DNA of 64,000 nt from Isoperla grammatica (GCA_945910005.1 OX246744.1:41936378-42000377), one strand, 5' to 3'; shown: positions 31,925 to 43,944, numbered from the stretch's first letter. The notes: generated from the letters alone by a model not told the origin. Numbers and translations are program-made.

Positions 31925-34620
31925 TCGCTTTGCACGGCCTTATCTAGTGTGTAGGCGGGCTGTGAGTCTGAGAGGACAGTTGCCAACCGACAGCCAATCA
32001 GAGCACACGGGCCTCTCAGGTAGCTATGTGACGTCACTCTTTGCACGGCCTTGTCTACTGCGCAGGCGGGCAGTGAGTCTGAGAGGACAGTTGCCAACCG
32101 ACAGCCAATCAGAGCACACGGGCCTCTCAGGTAGCTATGTGACGTCACTCTTTGCACGGCCTTGTCTACTGCGCAGGCGGGCAGTGAGTCTGAGAGGACA
32201 GTTGCCAACCGACAGCCAATCAGAGCACACGGGCCTCTCAGGTAGCTATGTGGCGTCACTCTTTGCACGGCCTTGTCTAGTACGCAGGCGGGTAGTGAGT
32301 CTGAGAGGACAGTTGCCAACCGACAGCCAATCAGAGCACACGGGCCTCTCAGGTAGCTATGTGACGTCACTCTTTGCACGGCCTTGTCTAGTACGCAGGC
32401 GGGCAGTGAGTCTGAGAGGACAGTTGCCAACCGACAGCCAATCAGAGCACACGGGCCTCTCAGGTAGCTATGTGACGACACTCTTTGCACGGCCTTGTCT
32501 ACTGCGCAGGCGGGCAGTGAGTCTGAGAGGACAGTTGCCAACCGACAGCCAATCAGAGCACACGGGCCTCTCAGGTAGCTATGTGACGTCACTCTTTGCA
32601 CGGCCTTGTCTAGTACGCAGGCGGGCAGTGAGTCTGAGAGGACAGTTGCCAACCGACAGCCAATCAGAGCACACGGGCCTCTCAGGTAGCTATGTGACGT
32701 CACTCTTTGCACGGCCTTGTCTACTGCGCAGGCGCGCAGTGAGTCTGAGAAGACAGTTGCCAACCGACAGCCAATCAGAGCACACGGGCCTCTCAGGTAG
32801 CTATGTGACGTCACTCTTTGCACGGCCTTGTCTAGTACGCAGGCGGGCAGTGAGTCTGAGAGGACAGTTGCCAACCGACAGCCAATCAGAGCACACGGGC
32901 CTCTCAGGTAGCTATGTGACGTCACTCTTTGCACGGCCTTGTCTACTGCGCAGGCGGGCTGTGAGTCTGAGAGGACAGTTGCCAACCGACAGCCAATCAG
33001 AGCACACGGGCCTCTCAGGTAGCTATGTGACGTCACTCTTTGCACGGCCTTGTCTAGTACGCAGGCGGGCAGTGAGTCTGAGAGGACAGTTGCCAACCGA
33101 CAGCCAATCAGAGCACACGGGCCTCTCAGGTAGCTATGTGACGTCACTCTTTGCACGGCCTTGTCTAGTACGCAGGCGGGCAGTGAGTCTGAGAGGACAG
33201 TTGCCAACCGACAGCCAATCAGAGCACACGGGCCTCTCAGGTAGCTATGTGACGTAACTCTTTGCACGGCCTTGTCTACTGCGCAGCGCGCTGTGAGTCT
33301 GAGAGGACAGTTGCCAACCGACAGCCAATCAGAGCACACGGGCCTCTCAGGTAGCTATGTGACGTAACTCTTTGCACGGCCTTGTCTACTGCGCAGCGCG
33401 CTGTGAGTCTGAGAGGACAGTCGCCAACCGACAGCCAATCAGAGCACACGGGCCTCTCAGGTAGCTATGTGACGTCACTCTTTGCACGGCCTTGTCTAGT
33501 ACGCAGGCGGGCAGTGAGTCTGAGAGGACAGTTGCCAACCGACAGCCAATCAGAGCACACGGGCCTCTCAGGTAGCTATGTGACGTCACTCTTTGCACGG
33601 CCTTGTCTAGTACGCAGGCGGGCAGTGAGTCTGAGAGGACAGTTGCCAACCGACAGCCAATCAGAGCACACGGGCCACTCAGGTAGCTATGTGGCGTCAC
33701 TCTTTGCACGGCCTTGTCTAGTACGCAGGCGGGCAGTGAGTCTGAGAGGACAGTTGCCAACCGACAGCCAATCAGAGCACACGGGCCTCTCAGGTAGCTA
33801 TGTGACGTCACTCTTTGCACGGCCTTGTCTAGTACGCAGGCGGGCAGTGAGTCTGAGAGGACAGTTGCCAACCGACAGCCAATCAGAGCACACGGGCCTC
33901 TCAGGTAGCTATGTGACGTCACTCTTTGCACGGCCTTGTCCAGTACGCAGGCGGGCAGTGAGTCTGAGAGGACAGTTGCCAACCGACAGCCAATCAGAGC
34001 ACACGGGCCTCTCAGGTAGCTATGTGACGTCACTCTTTGCACGGCCTTGTCTAGTACGCAGGCGGGCAGTGAGTCTGAGAGGACAGTTGCCAACCGACAG
34101 CCAATCAGAGCACACGGGCCTCTCAGGTAGCTATGTGTCGTCACTCTTTGCACGGCCTTGTCTAGTACGCAGGCGGGCAGTGAGTCTGAGAGGACAGTTG
34201 CCAACCGACAGCCAATCAGAGCACACGGGCCTCTCAGGTAGCTATGTGACGTCACTCTTTGCACGGCCTTGTCTAGTGCGCAGGCGGGCAGTGAGTCTGA
34301 GAGGACAGTTGCCAACCGACAGCCAATCAGAGCACACGGGCCTCTCAGGTAGCTATGTGACGTCACTCTTTGCACGGCCTTGTCTAGTACGCAGGCGGGC
34401 AGTGAGTCTGAGAGGACAGTTGCCAACCGACAGCCAATCAGAGCACACGGGCCTCTCAGGTAGCTATGTGACGTCACTCTTTGCACGGCCTTGTCTACTG
34501 CGCAGGCGGGCAGTGAGTCCAGCGGGCGGTGAGGCTGAGAGGATCCCCCGACAGTTGCCAGCCGACAGCCAATCAGAGCGGACGTAACGTGGCGAGACGC
34601 TTACTCTCAGGTATTTTACG
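31925..34620 (+). repeat. 111-bp satellite, about 24 copies, CRE and CCAAT in every unit
   Basis: Unit: TTTGCACGGCCTTGTCTAGT, ACGCAGGCGGGCAGTGAGTC, TGAGAGGACAGTTGCCAACC, GACAGCCAATCAGAGCACAC, GGGCCTCTCAGGTAGCTATG, TGACGTCACTC. 111 is 37 codons, so long open frames run on both strands (511, 436, 401 and 366 codons). Two units near 33275 and 33385 lost a base and break the frame. Main variants are TAGTACGC versus TACTGCGC. The last unit (34500-34620) is diverged. The long frames lack any non-repeat domain, signal peptide or family similarity. Confidence 0.97.
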
Positions 34621-34854
34621 ACAATCTTTGCATGGCCTTGACGCGTGAACACATGTTTATGTATTGTTTATGTTGATAGCATTATAATCAATAATTAATT
34701 CATTTGTTAATCGATAATTAATTAGGTGTTTGAAAAGTAAAACTTTCGTAATTTTTATACGAAATATTTTTATGTGAACACAAATTTTATATACCAAGTA
34801 TCGATTATTATGCGCTTGTTATTCACGAGTTATAATCAATAACGATAGACTTTA

Positions 34855-35165
34855 TTCAGAATAGATAGAGGGCCGTGATATTTCTGTCTAACGGTGCTTG
34901 ATAGATCAATGACAACAATGTTCAACAATAACAACAGGTTTTCAAATTTTATAGTTAAGAGAATTTTTCATTGTTGTGCATTGTTGTCATTGAAGATCTA
35001 GAGGGCCTAGGGTGCCGTGATTAATTCTATCTAAGGGTTCTTGACAGATCAATGACAGGAATGCTCAACATTTAGTTATCAAATGTTATGTTATGGTGCA
35101 TTTTTCACTCTTGTGCATTGTTGCCATTGAAGATCTAGAGGGGCCTGATAAGCTCTAAGGGTTCT
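34855..35165 (+). repeat. Dispersed repeat family J, two tandem copies
   Basis: GATAGATCAATGACAACAAT...GTGCATTGTTG.CATTGAAGATCTAGAGG occurs twice; further copies at 49262-49350 and 52305-52445. Short inverted pieces (ATTGTTGTCATTGA against TCAATGACAACAAT) suggest a small palindromic element. Confidence 0.65.
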
Positions 35166-35329
35166 TTAGATAAAGGGTCCTCTTATTAAGAAAGAGTTAT
35201 TTTTATTATGATTATTTTTTTAACGATACTTACGAGATATATAGTGAATTGTTTTGAGTATTCATGGAAATAATATATATCTGCACGATTTTTTTTTTTT
35301 TTAATTGAGGTTGGCATATCATTGCACAT

Positions 35330-35530
35330 TTGCAATGTGTTGGAAACTAGATTTAAGCTCTAACCACTATAGTCGGCATCGTGTTCGTAATCGGGATTGG
35401 TATCGAAATCGTAGTTCTTCCCATTACAAATCATTACGATATAAGGATTTAGTTCATAACAGCACCATAAGAAACGTGTTAATTAACGATTTCCGGTTTG
35501 CGATCCCGATCCCGATACCACCAATTTTGG
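35330..35530. repeat. Imperfect inverted repeat
   Basis: ATCGGGATTGGTATCG at 35388 mirrors CGATCCCGATCCCGATA at 35501. A more diverged, related pair lies at 36745-36990. Confidence 0.5.
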
Positions 35531-35599
35531 GTACTACGTTTTTTTCAACGGTCTTCAGTTTTCTTAAATATGCACAACATACAAAAGTTTAGCTTTGAA

Positions 35600-36040
35600 A
35601 TTGAAACATTGTTCTGAAAGTTGCACAGATATTTATTTCTTAATTTTCTTACGGCTGTAACCGTCGATGTTACTATTTTACCCTGTTTAATACCAAAACA
35701 TCTTAGCCTAGAAAAATGCACTGCTGATAAAAATTTGTATTGTGGTTAAAGAACATACTTTTTCTAGGATTTAACGAATTTTCAGTTCATTATCTGTTAT
35801 GGTATTTTTGTAATGATTTTTTTCATCTTCCGGTACGAATGCACTCGTCGTACCGATAAACAGTGATTGACCAGAATGTATTGATTTTATTTAGTTTCCG
35901 TTACAAATTTGTTACAAATGTTGTAGAAAACGTCAGATGTACATCATTGTAATGATCAAAAGACATACACTTACAAAGTACAAAGTACTGCATACGTACA
36001 ATACAGTTCACAACACAAATTATTAGAATCTAATTTCCTT
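35600..36040. other. No gene recognised
   Basis: AT-rich; no frame or named repeat. Confidence 0.35.
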
Positions 36041-36044
36041 TTGT

Positions 36045-36352
36045 ACCTTTATATAGATATCTCACAGCAAGAAGTAAGATAGTATCAGGACCACCCACAT
36101 TTAGTTTCCAGCTTAACAAGCGCGAATCACTAACGTTTTTCCCGATTATCCAGTACAATTTGGTTGCGGTAAGTTTTTTGACGGTAACGCACAAGAAAAC
36201 GCGCAAGCAGGTTTCCGTCAAAAAATTTAACGCAACCAAATTGTACTAGATAATCGGGAAAAACGTCAGTGATTCGCACTTGTTAAGCTGGAAACTAATT
36301 GTGGGCGGTCCTGACTCCCCTGACACTTCTTACTTCTTGGTGTGAGATAACT
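36045..36352. mobile_element. Hairpin MITE family D, full length
   Basis: Two long arms (TTAACAAGCGCGAATCACTA onward and its mirror) around GCACAAGAAAACGCGCAAGC. Termini ATCTCACAGCAAGAAG and CTTCTTGGTGTGAGAT. Confidence 0.88.
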
Positions 36353-36359
36353 CTTATAT

Positions 36360-37410
36360 GTTCGTTTATCAGAAGTGTGTTTCTCTAGACCAAGTTATGT
36401 TTGGTATTAAGCAGGGTAAAGTAGCAATGCCAATATCGACGGAATTAGAGCCATAGGAAAAGTTAATAAATGAATAATTTTGTAACTTTAAGAAGCCAAT
36501 GTTACAATTTTAAACTAAAACTAGCTTTTGTATGTTGTGCATATTTAATAAAAGTGAAAACCGTGCCTATATAGTCTAAAGTTTGATCCCTCGGGAGAAA
36601 AACAGGAAATCAGACTTCTACCTGCTAATGTGTTGTATTGCTGACTTGACTTGTCTTTTGATTTGGTCGTTATATGAGGCATGATACACTGTTTAATCCC
36701 TGAGCTTTCCACTTGGTTATAAGCCTTAACCGAATATTGGTGAGATCGTGTTGGTAATCCGGAAATCGTGAAACTAACTTGGTTCTTATGCCGCTGTTCA
36801 CAACTAAATCGTTATGTCGCAATCCGGATTGAATCGTAAAATGTTTTCATATTTCTATGACTGCGATCCCAATGACAATTGATAAAGACTAAATCAATTA
36901 AATATATTGATTTTTGAATCTTTCAGTACATACACTAGGTCGTGATCGGAAACATTAGCAAATTGGCTATTCTTCTACGACTACGATTGCGATCCCGATG
37001 CTGACAGTTGTGGTTATGGTTTAAGGCTGTAAACAATACTTACTACTCGGAAACATGAAGCAACGTGTGACTTCTAATAGTCCGCATAATCTTTTGTAGT
37101 CGATGGTAACAATTACTGCCATATTTCTCACAACTGAGTTCTATACACAACCCATTGCGCATACTTTGGAGCTGAAATAGGACGAATACTCATAACTATG
37201 AGGAACCGTAATCAGGAATTTTCGGAAAAAAAGAAATTACTAAATAACTAGTTTAAAAATGTGCTACATAAGTTTTTTTGTTTGGCATCTTTAAAATGGT
37301 ATTTAATACCAAAATGTTGATGATGATGATTATGATATTTGGGTTTCGTTTTTGCAACGATGCTAATCGAGACGATGAGTGGGTGGTTATGATTAATTAA
37401 TAACGCCACA
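36360..37410. other. No gene recognised
   Basis: AT-rich with a weak inverted repeat (36745-36990). No coding evidence. Confidence 0.35.
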
Positions 37411-37500
37411 CAACATCCATGCCCAGGCCAGGATTCGAACCTGGAACGCAGAGAGAGCGGTTTACTATAGACAAACGCCTAAACGACCGCGACCAACTTC
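37411..37500 (-). repeat. tRNA-derived SINE head or decayed tRNA
   Basis: Minus strand has a clear B box (GGTTCGAATCC) and a GGTCGCGGTCGTTTAGGCG A-box-like start about 50 bases upstream, closing with CCTGGGCATGG. Stems do not fold as a clean tRNA. Confidence 0.55.
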
Positions 37501-38735
37501 TCTAGCTTAAAAATGCCGCAAATTAGCTAGAATATTATCAACATCTACGAATATTTCCCCAAACACAAGGTATTATTGTAGTGTTCGGATAAAATAAGAA
37601 AATTTTAATAATAATATCTCAAAATATAGACTCGTTTTTACAAAACACAATTAATGCTGGATACTTTTTTAGATAACCTGTGGGTGGATATTGATAATAT
37701 CTATAGTCCCGCATCACCCCACACAATGTTTAAAGATAGCAACTAAAAAATTTTCATCACTCATGTGTGTGTTTTTTTTTACTATTTATCTCGATCAGAC
37801 TAAATGAGAAAAGTTAAAACTTCAATCAACTATTTATTACAAATCGTACCTAGAGAAAGTTCACAAAAATGTAATTAAAATTGCCGTTCTTATCAAGATA
37901 TTAATCAAAAAGAATTTTAATTAAGTTCGCCAGGAAGATATTGTAGTAAAACTCGTCGTAATAGGGATGGGTAAACACGTTTAATAGCCTAAACGTTTAA
38001 CTGTTTTTAAAATTCGCGTTGAAAAGTTTAAACGTTTAGTCGCTCGCTTCTTCCCCTGTCGTGAGATGAAAAAAATGACCGATGCAGTAAATAATCGAAA
38101 AGTTCCGGAACCTAGGGTAAAATTAAAATTCGTGGTGAGAAAAAACTCTAATATGAGAGTATTGGAGACTCAAACTAACACATAGATAGCGCTGCTAAGC
38201 AACACCCTTATCTGCGCCATTGATGATTTAACAATAAAGCAACAATGAACAATTGACGATAAACTCATCCTTATAGTAGTTTATTTTCTTGCCACCAGAA
38301 TGCGTCTAGTCTATTTTGAGGGGCCAATAGTAGACTCCGTTGTAATTAAGATTTGCTTGTTTCTATCATATTTATGAACACTTATGTACAAACGTTTAAA
38401 AGTGGTGTAGAAAATATAAACGTTTACATCTACTCTCAGATTTAAACGTTTAAACGTGTTGCCATAGAAAATGTAAACGTTTACAGCCATTTCCACATTT
38501 AAACGTTTAAACGTCCCATCCCTAATTTTTACTATTTCAATGCCGAGACCAGAGTAAAAAGACAAAAAAAATGACTTCAAAAGAACTGCATAGAAAGGTA
38601 CGAAGAGGTAAAACTACATTTTGATTGATTTATTTTTTGTGTATATTTTTTGTTTATATTTTTTATTATTTACTTCACAGCTAAAGTGTCACCGCGTTAA
38701 CTTGCAAGGTAGTGTCTTATTGTCCTATGGATTAT
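37500..38735. other. No gene; 38155-38325 matches 22255-22420 inverted
   Basis: 38020-38520 is rich in the palindromes AAACGTTTAAACG and GTTTAAAC. One segment is a minus copy of the repeat at 22255-22420 (CAGAATGC.TCTAGTCTA). Open frames at 38311-38580 follow the AAACGTTT pattern. Confidence 0.5.
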
Positions 38736-39117
38736 GTACAATAGAATACAATACAATACAATACATCTTTATTTTTCAAAAACAAAAATTACGAAGTTCA
38801 ATTACAAATCGTTCTTCGACCTATAACCACATACACATCATACATAAGTAAATAATAAGTATTAATAAAAGTAAGAAATAAGTAAGAAGTATCTACACCA
38901 AGAACTCATTTATACTGTTGAAACGGTTTCTAGGAGGAACTGCTTTATTCTGGCTTTTAAGGTCGGTATACAAACTTATTTAAGGTTTAGCAAAATCAAA
39001 TAAAACCAAAATCATTATGGCAATTACCGAAAACGATTACCGTTAACTTAAGTACTCTGTGTAACAAGGTAACACAGTTTCTGCTCACAAACGAGAGAGA
39101 CAGTTTTGAATTCGGAG

Positions 39118-39175
39118 TTGTCCCCGGGGGTGTAGATATACAATGAAGGGGGGGGGGGTGGGGGGGGGGGGGCAG
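39118..39175 (+). repeat. G-rich tract
   Basis: Runs of 10 or more G separated by single bases. A second G/C tract pair is at 39585-39640. The surrounding 38870-40000 has no gene. Confidence 0.8.
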
Positions 39176-40029
39176 GTTAAAATTTGTAAACCCACCACTG
39201 CGTCCACATTACTTTTACTAATAAACTGTCAAGTGTTCTAACTTATAGCAAAATACATTTAAAATTATATTTAAGCAGAAATATATGTTCAAGAAATGTG
39301 AAAGTTCAAGCACAGATAAGGGATTGTTGTCTGTGGTTCAAGTATTCCATGTTCACATGTTTATTCGCAGCTGGCCACTTGATGTCCAGTTGATTTTGTG
39401 AAGTTGCGGAGTTTAGATAAGCCTGGCCCATCTCTGCTTGTTTCAGCTCTCTTGTCACGTACTTTTGTGAGTCACAGAAAGCTTTTTTATTTTTTAATTA
39501 AACCTTCAAAACAATATCTCCGTGCCATTTCAAAATTAAATAGTATATAGAGAGTTGGTAGGCAATGTATTCCCAGGGGATGAAGGGGGGGGCGAATGAC
39601 AATTCTCGAGGGGTGCTTCGCCCCCCCCCCCCCCCCCCGGGATCATAGCTGAATTCAACACTAAAGATGAGAATGACTCGACTCTCTGATGAGATGGCTT
39701 TATGCATTGAAATACTCCCCCTGAAAACAACCAACCCTCTCCCCCCCCCTCCCCCTTCTTTCAGCTAACAATGAGACCTGGCATCATAGAGTTACTTCTT
39801 ATAGTGAAGATGGCGAAGTAAATTCTTGTAAGTACGTTTTCGCAAACATTTTAGTCTCCGAGAACTGCTCCCAACAAAACGACAGCAAACGTCTCGAAAT
39901 GGCGTTATGGAATTCGAAAACTACATAGCGTTTTTTTTATACCATCGCGAATGTCTCAATTCGTGGTTTAGAATAAGGTCCGTATTCATAGTCATCCCGG
40001 CTCTATGTCTGGTGAATGTGAGATTTCGC

Positions 40030-40285
40030 GCAGCAGAGCATTCGCTCACTACACCCTTCGCGGACTAGAGTTTTCGCTCAGTAGAATATTCGCGCATTAG
40101 AGCATTCGCGCAGTAGAACATTAGCGCACTAGAGCATACGCGCACTAGAACATTCGCGCAGTAGAGTTTTCACGCACTAGAGCATTCGCGCATTAGAACA
40201 TTCGCACACTACAGTATTCGCGCACTAGAGTTTTCGCGCAGTAAAACATTCGCGCACTTAAAATTTCGCTCACTAGACCCGTTCC
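40030..40285 (+). repeat. Short tandem repeat, 16-18-bp unit
   Basis: About 14 degenerate units of CATTCGCGCACTAGAG/CAGTAGAA. Confidence 0.85.
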
Positions 40286-40389
40286 CGTCATCCCCTACCC
40301 CTAGGGGGCGCCCGTTGAAGCAAAGGATTTGTTTTCTATGGGAAATAACATGTATTGCATGAAACAGTTACGTCTAAAAATGACACCAC

Positions 40390-40660
40390 CGATAGAGGTG
40401 GCTCAGCGGTAAGACGCGATACTCTAATTCGGGAGGTCGCCACTTCGATTCCGGCCACCGGCAGTCCTGACTGAAGGTTTTTCCGAGGTGTTCCTCAGTC
40501 GTAAAGGCAAATGCTGGGATTGAGTCATACTATCAGCCCTCGGACATTCCTTCCCAGCTATCCAAACACCCTAATATACCTAGTTAGTCACCTGAAGAGG
40601 GGCACATCAGGTGTGCACCCTACAACTGGTATTCCTACGAAAGATTATTATTGCCGTTAT
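40390..40660 (+). repeat. tRNA-derived SINE family C2, plus copy
   Basis: Head GAGGTGGCTCAGCGGTAAGA (A box) and CACTTCGATTCCGGCC (B box), then GGCAGTCCTGACTGAAGG, a body with CTCAGTCGTAAAGGC, and an AT-rich 3' end. Inverted copy at 43675-43942. Confidence 0.85.
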
Positions 40661-40731
40661 TACTATTGACAACTCAACAATTTCTCTCACTATTATGACC
40701 GCTGTGGCGTCACGAGATGTATGCAGTACTT

Positions 40732-41110
40732 TATTTCATTGTAATTAAGGTCAGTGTAGGGCATAATACCCTCTTTAGCCTGATGAGTGACGATTGATGA
40801 ATGATAATGAGGAAGGGAGGAGAGGAAGCCTAGGACCGGCACGTAGCCTACTCCTGTCGAAAAGTACCAAGGTGACCATCGGCTTTACGTCCCATCCGAA
40901 AGGACGGTGTAACTTTGACCAGTCACATAGGTTCCTCCACTAACCTGGACTGTTGACGAGAATAACGAAGCTGTTACACAAGCTTTCGAACCCTCCAATC
41001 TACAACGGTAACTATTGTTCAGAGGTGAGTGGTCACCCATCTACCTCCTGACCTAGCCCGAGGTTGTTTAACTTCGGTGTTCGTATGGGAACCGGCTAAG
41101 CGACCGCGGC
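40732..41110 (-). repeat. 5S-rRNA-derived SINE, complete copy
   Basis: Minus strand from about 41095 reads CGGTTCCCATACGAACACCG, AAGTTAAACAACCTCGGGC, then GATGGGTGACCAC, aligning with insect 5S rRNA over about 80 bases, including the box A and box C regions of its pol III promoter. The body then runs to about 40732. Partial copies at 1-190 and 2750-3032. Confidence 0.85.
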
Positions 41111-41117
41111 TAAACCT

Positions 41118-41812
41118 TGGCTGCTGTATACAGTGTGTTACAGTGTGTTACAGTGTGTAACAGTGTGTTTCAGTGTGTTACAGTGTGTTACAGTGTGTTA
41201 CAGTGTGTTTCAGTGTGTTTCAGTGTGTTACAGTGTGTAACAGTGTGTCACAGTGTGTCACAGTGTACGTTACAGTGTGTGTTACAGTGTATGTTACAGT
41301 GTGTTACAGTGTGCTGCAGTGTGTTACAGTGAAGTAGTGTGTAACAGTGTATTGCAATGTGTTACAGTGTATTACAATGTGTTACAGTGTGTTACAGTGT
41401 GGTTCGGTGTGTTACAGTGTATTACAGTGTTTTGCAGTGTGTTACAGTGTGTTACAGTGTGTTACAGTGTGTTACACTTTGTGTCAGTGTGTTACACTTT
41501 GTTACAGTGTGTTTCACTTTGTTACAGTGTGTAACAGTGTTACAGTGTGTTACAGTGTGTTACACTGTGTTAGAGTGTGTTATAGTGTATTACAGTGTGT
41601 GACAGTTTGTTACAGTGTGTTACAGTGTGTTACAGTGTGTACAGTGTGTACAGTGTTTTACAGTGTGTTACAGTGTGTTACACTGTGTTAGAGTGTGTTA
41701 GAGTGTGTTACAGTGTGTGACAGTTTGTTACAGTGTGTTACAGTGTGTACAGTGTGTACAGTGTTTTACAGTGTGTTACAGTGTGTTACAGTGTGGTACA
41801 GTGCGTTCTGTC
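41118..41812 (+). repeat. 10-bp satellite (CAGTGTGTTA)n, about 700 bp
   Basis: About 70 units, with T/A/G changes at the last bases and a few 9- or 12-bp units. The unit is close to one helical turn. Because 10 is not divisible by 3, a frame repeats every 30 bp as CNSVLQCVTV-like peptides; these are not genes. Confidence 0.96.
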
Positions 41813-41819
41813 TCGCTAA

Positions 41820-42400
41820 CCGAATACCATTGATCACCCCCAAAGTAACCAAGGTCATTAATCCATCGTTCAGACGCCCAGATCACATATCACATAAAAT
41901 CAACGCGGGCTATAAAATTACAAGTTTACGATTCTGCTTTTAGTGAAATCGATAGAGAACATCTTTAGAGGCAATTAACTCTGACGGAGGGGTAGGGTTA
42001 CAGGGTTAATATACTCCCCCCCCTTCCCCTCCCCTTAAACGCTCCGCTGGGTCGAGAATACGCGCCTGCTGTAATTACTATAGGCTGTAAACGACCACTA
42101 AACCATCTTGAGTGGATGGTTTAATGGTTTGATGGTTTGGGCATGAATATTGGTAAAGTGGGCCCAACTTTAAGGGGTATTCAAGCAAGAAAATAAAAAT
42201 ACATATGTGTGCCCATCTATGAGAAATAATGATATATAAGAGTCAAAATAAGTTCCTATAGCTCTTACCAACAACTCTTAGCCCAGCCAATGAAAGGCGA
42301 CGATTTATAAATCCGGCCAATGGTAGCAATCCTAAGTAAAACAGTAAGGGAAATAAAACCGTAAACCTTAAATCCTAAATGTGTGTAAACAGAACTTAAA
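41820..42400. other. No gene recognised
   Basis: Includes short GGTTTAATGGTTTGATGG repeats near 42115-42140. Confidence 0.35.
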
Positions 42401-42409
42401 CCGTACCGT

Positions 42410-42535
42410 AAACCGGGCCAGGGGTAGAATTTGGCCAAGGTGACTCTGCCAGTCGTAAGAGGCCACAAAGCAAATTCCAACAATTTTCGTTTCCACCCAT
42501 TAACCCCTATTTCCCATCCTTGTGTCCCCCATCAC
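42410..42535 (+). repeat. Dispersed repeat family K
   Basis: GGCCAGGGGTAGAATTTGGC, AAGGTGACTCTGCCAGTCGT and TTTTCGTTTCCACCCA recur at 43188-43270. Confidence 0.65.
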
Positions 42536-42576
42536 CAAGTTATTGAATAAGTTTTAAGCTAAGTATTAAGTATAGG

Positions 42577-42865
42577 TCTCTCACAGCAAGAAGTAAGTAG
42601 TATCAGGACCGCCCACGTTTAGTTTCCAACTTAACAAGCGCGAATCACTAACGTTTTTCTCAATTATCTAGTACAATTTGGTTGCGGTAAGTTTTTTGAC
42701 GGTTACGCACAAGAAAACGTGCAAGCAGGTTTCCGTCAAAAAACTTAACGCAACCAAATTGTACTAGATAATCGGTAAAAACCTTAGTGATTCGCGCTTG
42801 TTAAGTTGGAAACTAATTGTGGGCGGTCCTGACTCCCCCGACACTATCTTACTTCTTGCTGAGTG
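42577..42865. mobile_element. Hairpin MITE family D
   Basis: Left terminus GGTCTCTCACAGCAAGAAGT intact; right end stops at CTTACTTCTTGCTGAG. Arms about 130 bp. Confidence 0.88.
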
Positions 42866-43187
42866 TATGTTACGAGTTAGGTGTTGTTGCGGCTCACAGT
42901 CACCACTAAGGGTTACACGCGTCCCCGAGCAGAACGATGAAAATCAATGTTCTTATTTATCCTCGGCTTGTTTGCTCTTCTGATAGAGACGACAAGAGAC
43001 GCAGCTCTCTGTCAATACACTCGACTCTTGTCTCCCCCCCCCCCTCTCCCCCCCCCCCCTCCACCCCCTCGTCACGACACAGTCAGCCGTCTCGGCAACT
43101 GTTGCGGAGTGAGAGTAGAATGGAGACGATCGCTGCGCTCGCTCATAGTAACTTGCGCGAACTGGTTTCTAAATAATCCCAGTCTGG

Positions 43188-43310
43188 CCCAGGGGTAGAA
43201 TTTTGCCAGGGTGACTCTGCCTATCGTAAGAGGCAACAAAACAAGGTCCACCACTTTTCGTTTCCACCCAGAACCCTATTTCCCATCTTTGTGTTCTCCG
43301 TCGCTAAACG
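43188..43310 (+). repeat. Dispersed repeat family K
   Basis: Second plus copy, about 80-85% like 42410-42535 by eye. Confidence 0.65.
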
Positions 43311-43377
43311 ACCTACTTGGCGAGTACGTCTTTAAACAAAAAATGCAATTTAAAAATAATAAAAACATCGTCGCCCT

Positions 43378-43567
43378 ATATAGTGTATTGCAATGAATCT
43401 GTGGTCCTAGGATCCCGCCTTCCCCTACTTCACTCCATACCTCGAATCGCCGGCTCGAGCCAGCCGCGAGGGGTACCCATGGCTCGAGCCGGCGATTCGA
43501 GGTATGGAGTGAGGTAGGGGAAGGTGGGCGGGATTCTTGGACCACAGATTCATTGCAATACACTATA
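43378..43567. mobile_element. Near-perfect hairpin, 190 bp
   Basis: TATAGTGTATTGCAATGAAT at the left end mirrors the right end exactly; arms of about 85 bases with few mismatches enclose a ~20-base loop (CCAGCCGCGAGGGGTACCCA). Likely a young MITE. Confidence 0.85.
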
Positions 43568-43674
43568 GGCTAGCTGCTTGAGTTAGCGTGTGGTCGGTTT
43601 GGGAGGGCGCCAGGAGTTCACACTGCCTTGATGGGTATAGGATCGGGGAACTGCCTACCGCAATTGTATACCAT

Positions 43675-43942
43675 AATTTTTCGTAGGAATACCCGTTATA
43701 TAGGGTGCACACCAGCTTTACCTGATGTGCCCCTCTTCAGGTGACTAACTAGGTTATTAGGGTGTTGGATGGCTGGGAAGTAATGTCCGAGGGCTGTAAG
43801 TAGGACTCAATCCGAGCATTCACCTTTACGACTGAGGAAAACCTCGGAAAAAACCTTCAGTCAGGACTGCCGGTGGCCGGAATCGAACCGGCGACCTTCC
43901 GAATTAGTCTCGCGTCTTACCGCTGAGCCACCTCTATCGGTT
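43675..43942 (-). repeat. tRNA-derived SINE family C2, minus copy
   Basis: The mirror of 40390-40660, with B box GGTTCGATTCC on the minus strand (GGAATCGAACC on plus at 43880) and A box near 43915-43935. Confidence 0.85.
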
Positions 43943-43944
43943 AT

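Noticed and set aside
31804..33339. 511-codon minus-strand frame and the long plus frames over 31947-34587 as repeat-protein genes
   Set aside because: They exactly follow the 111-bp DNA repeat, exist on both strands, and have no non-repeat domain or signal. Listed as a satellite; coding is left as a testable idea only.
25020..34620. CRISPR-like array
   Set aside because: Repeats are directly adjacent with no unique spacers, and the context is eukaryotic.
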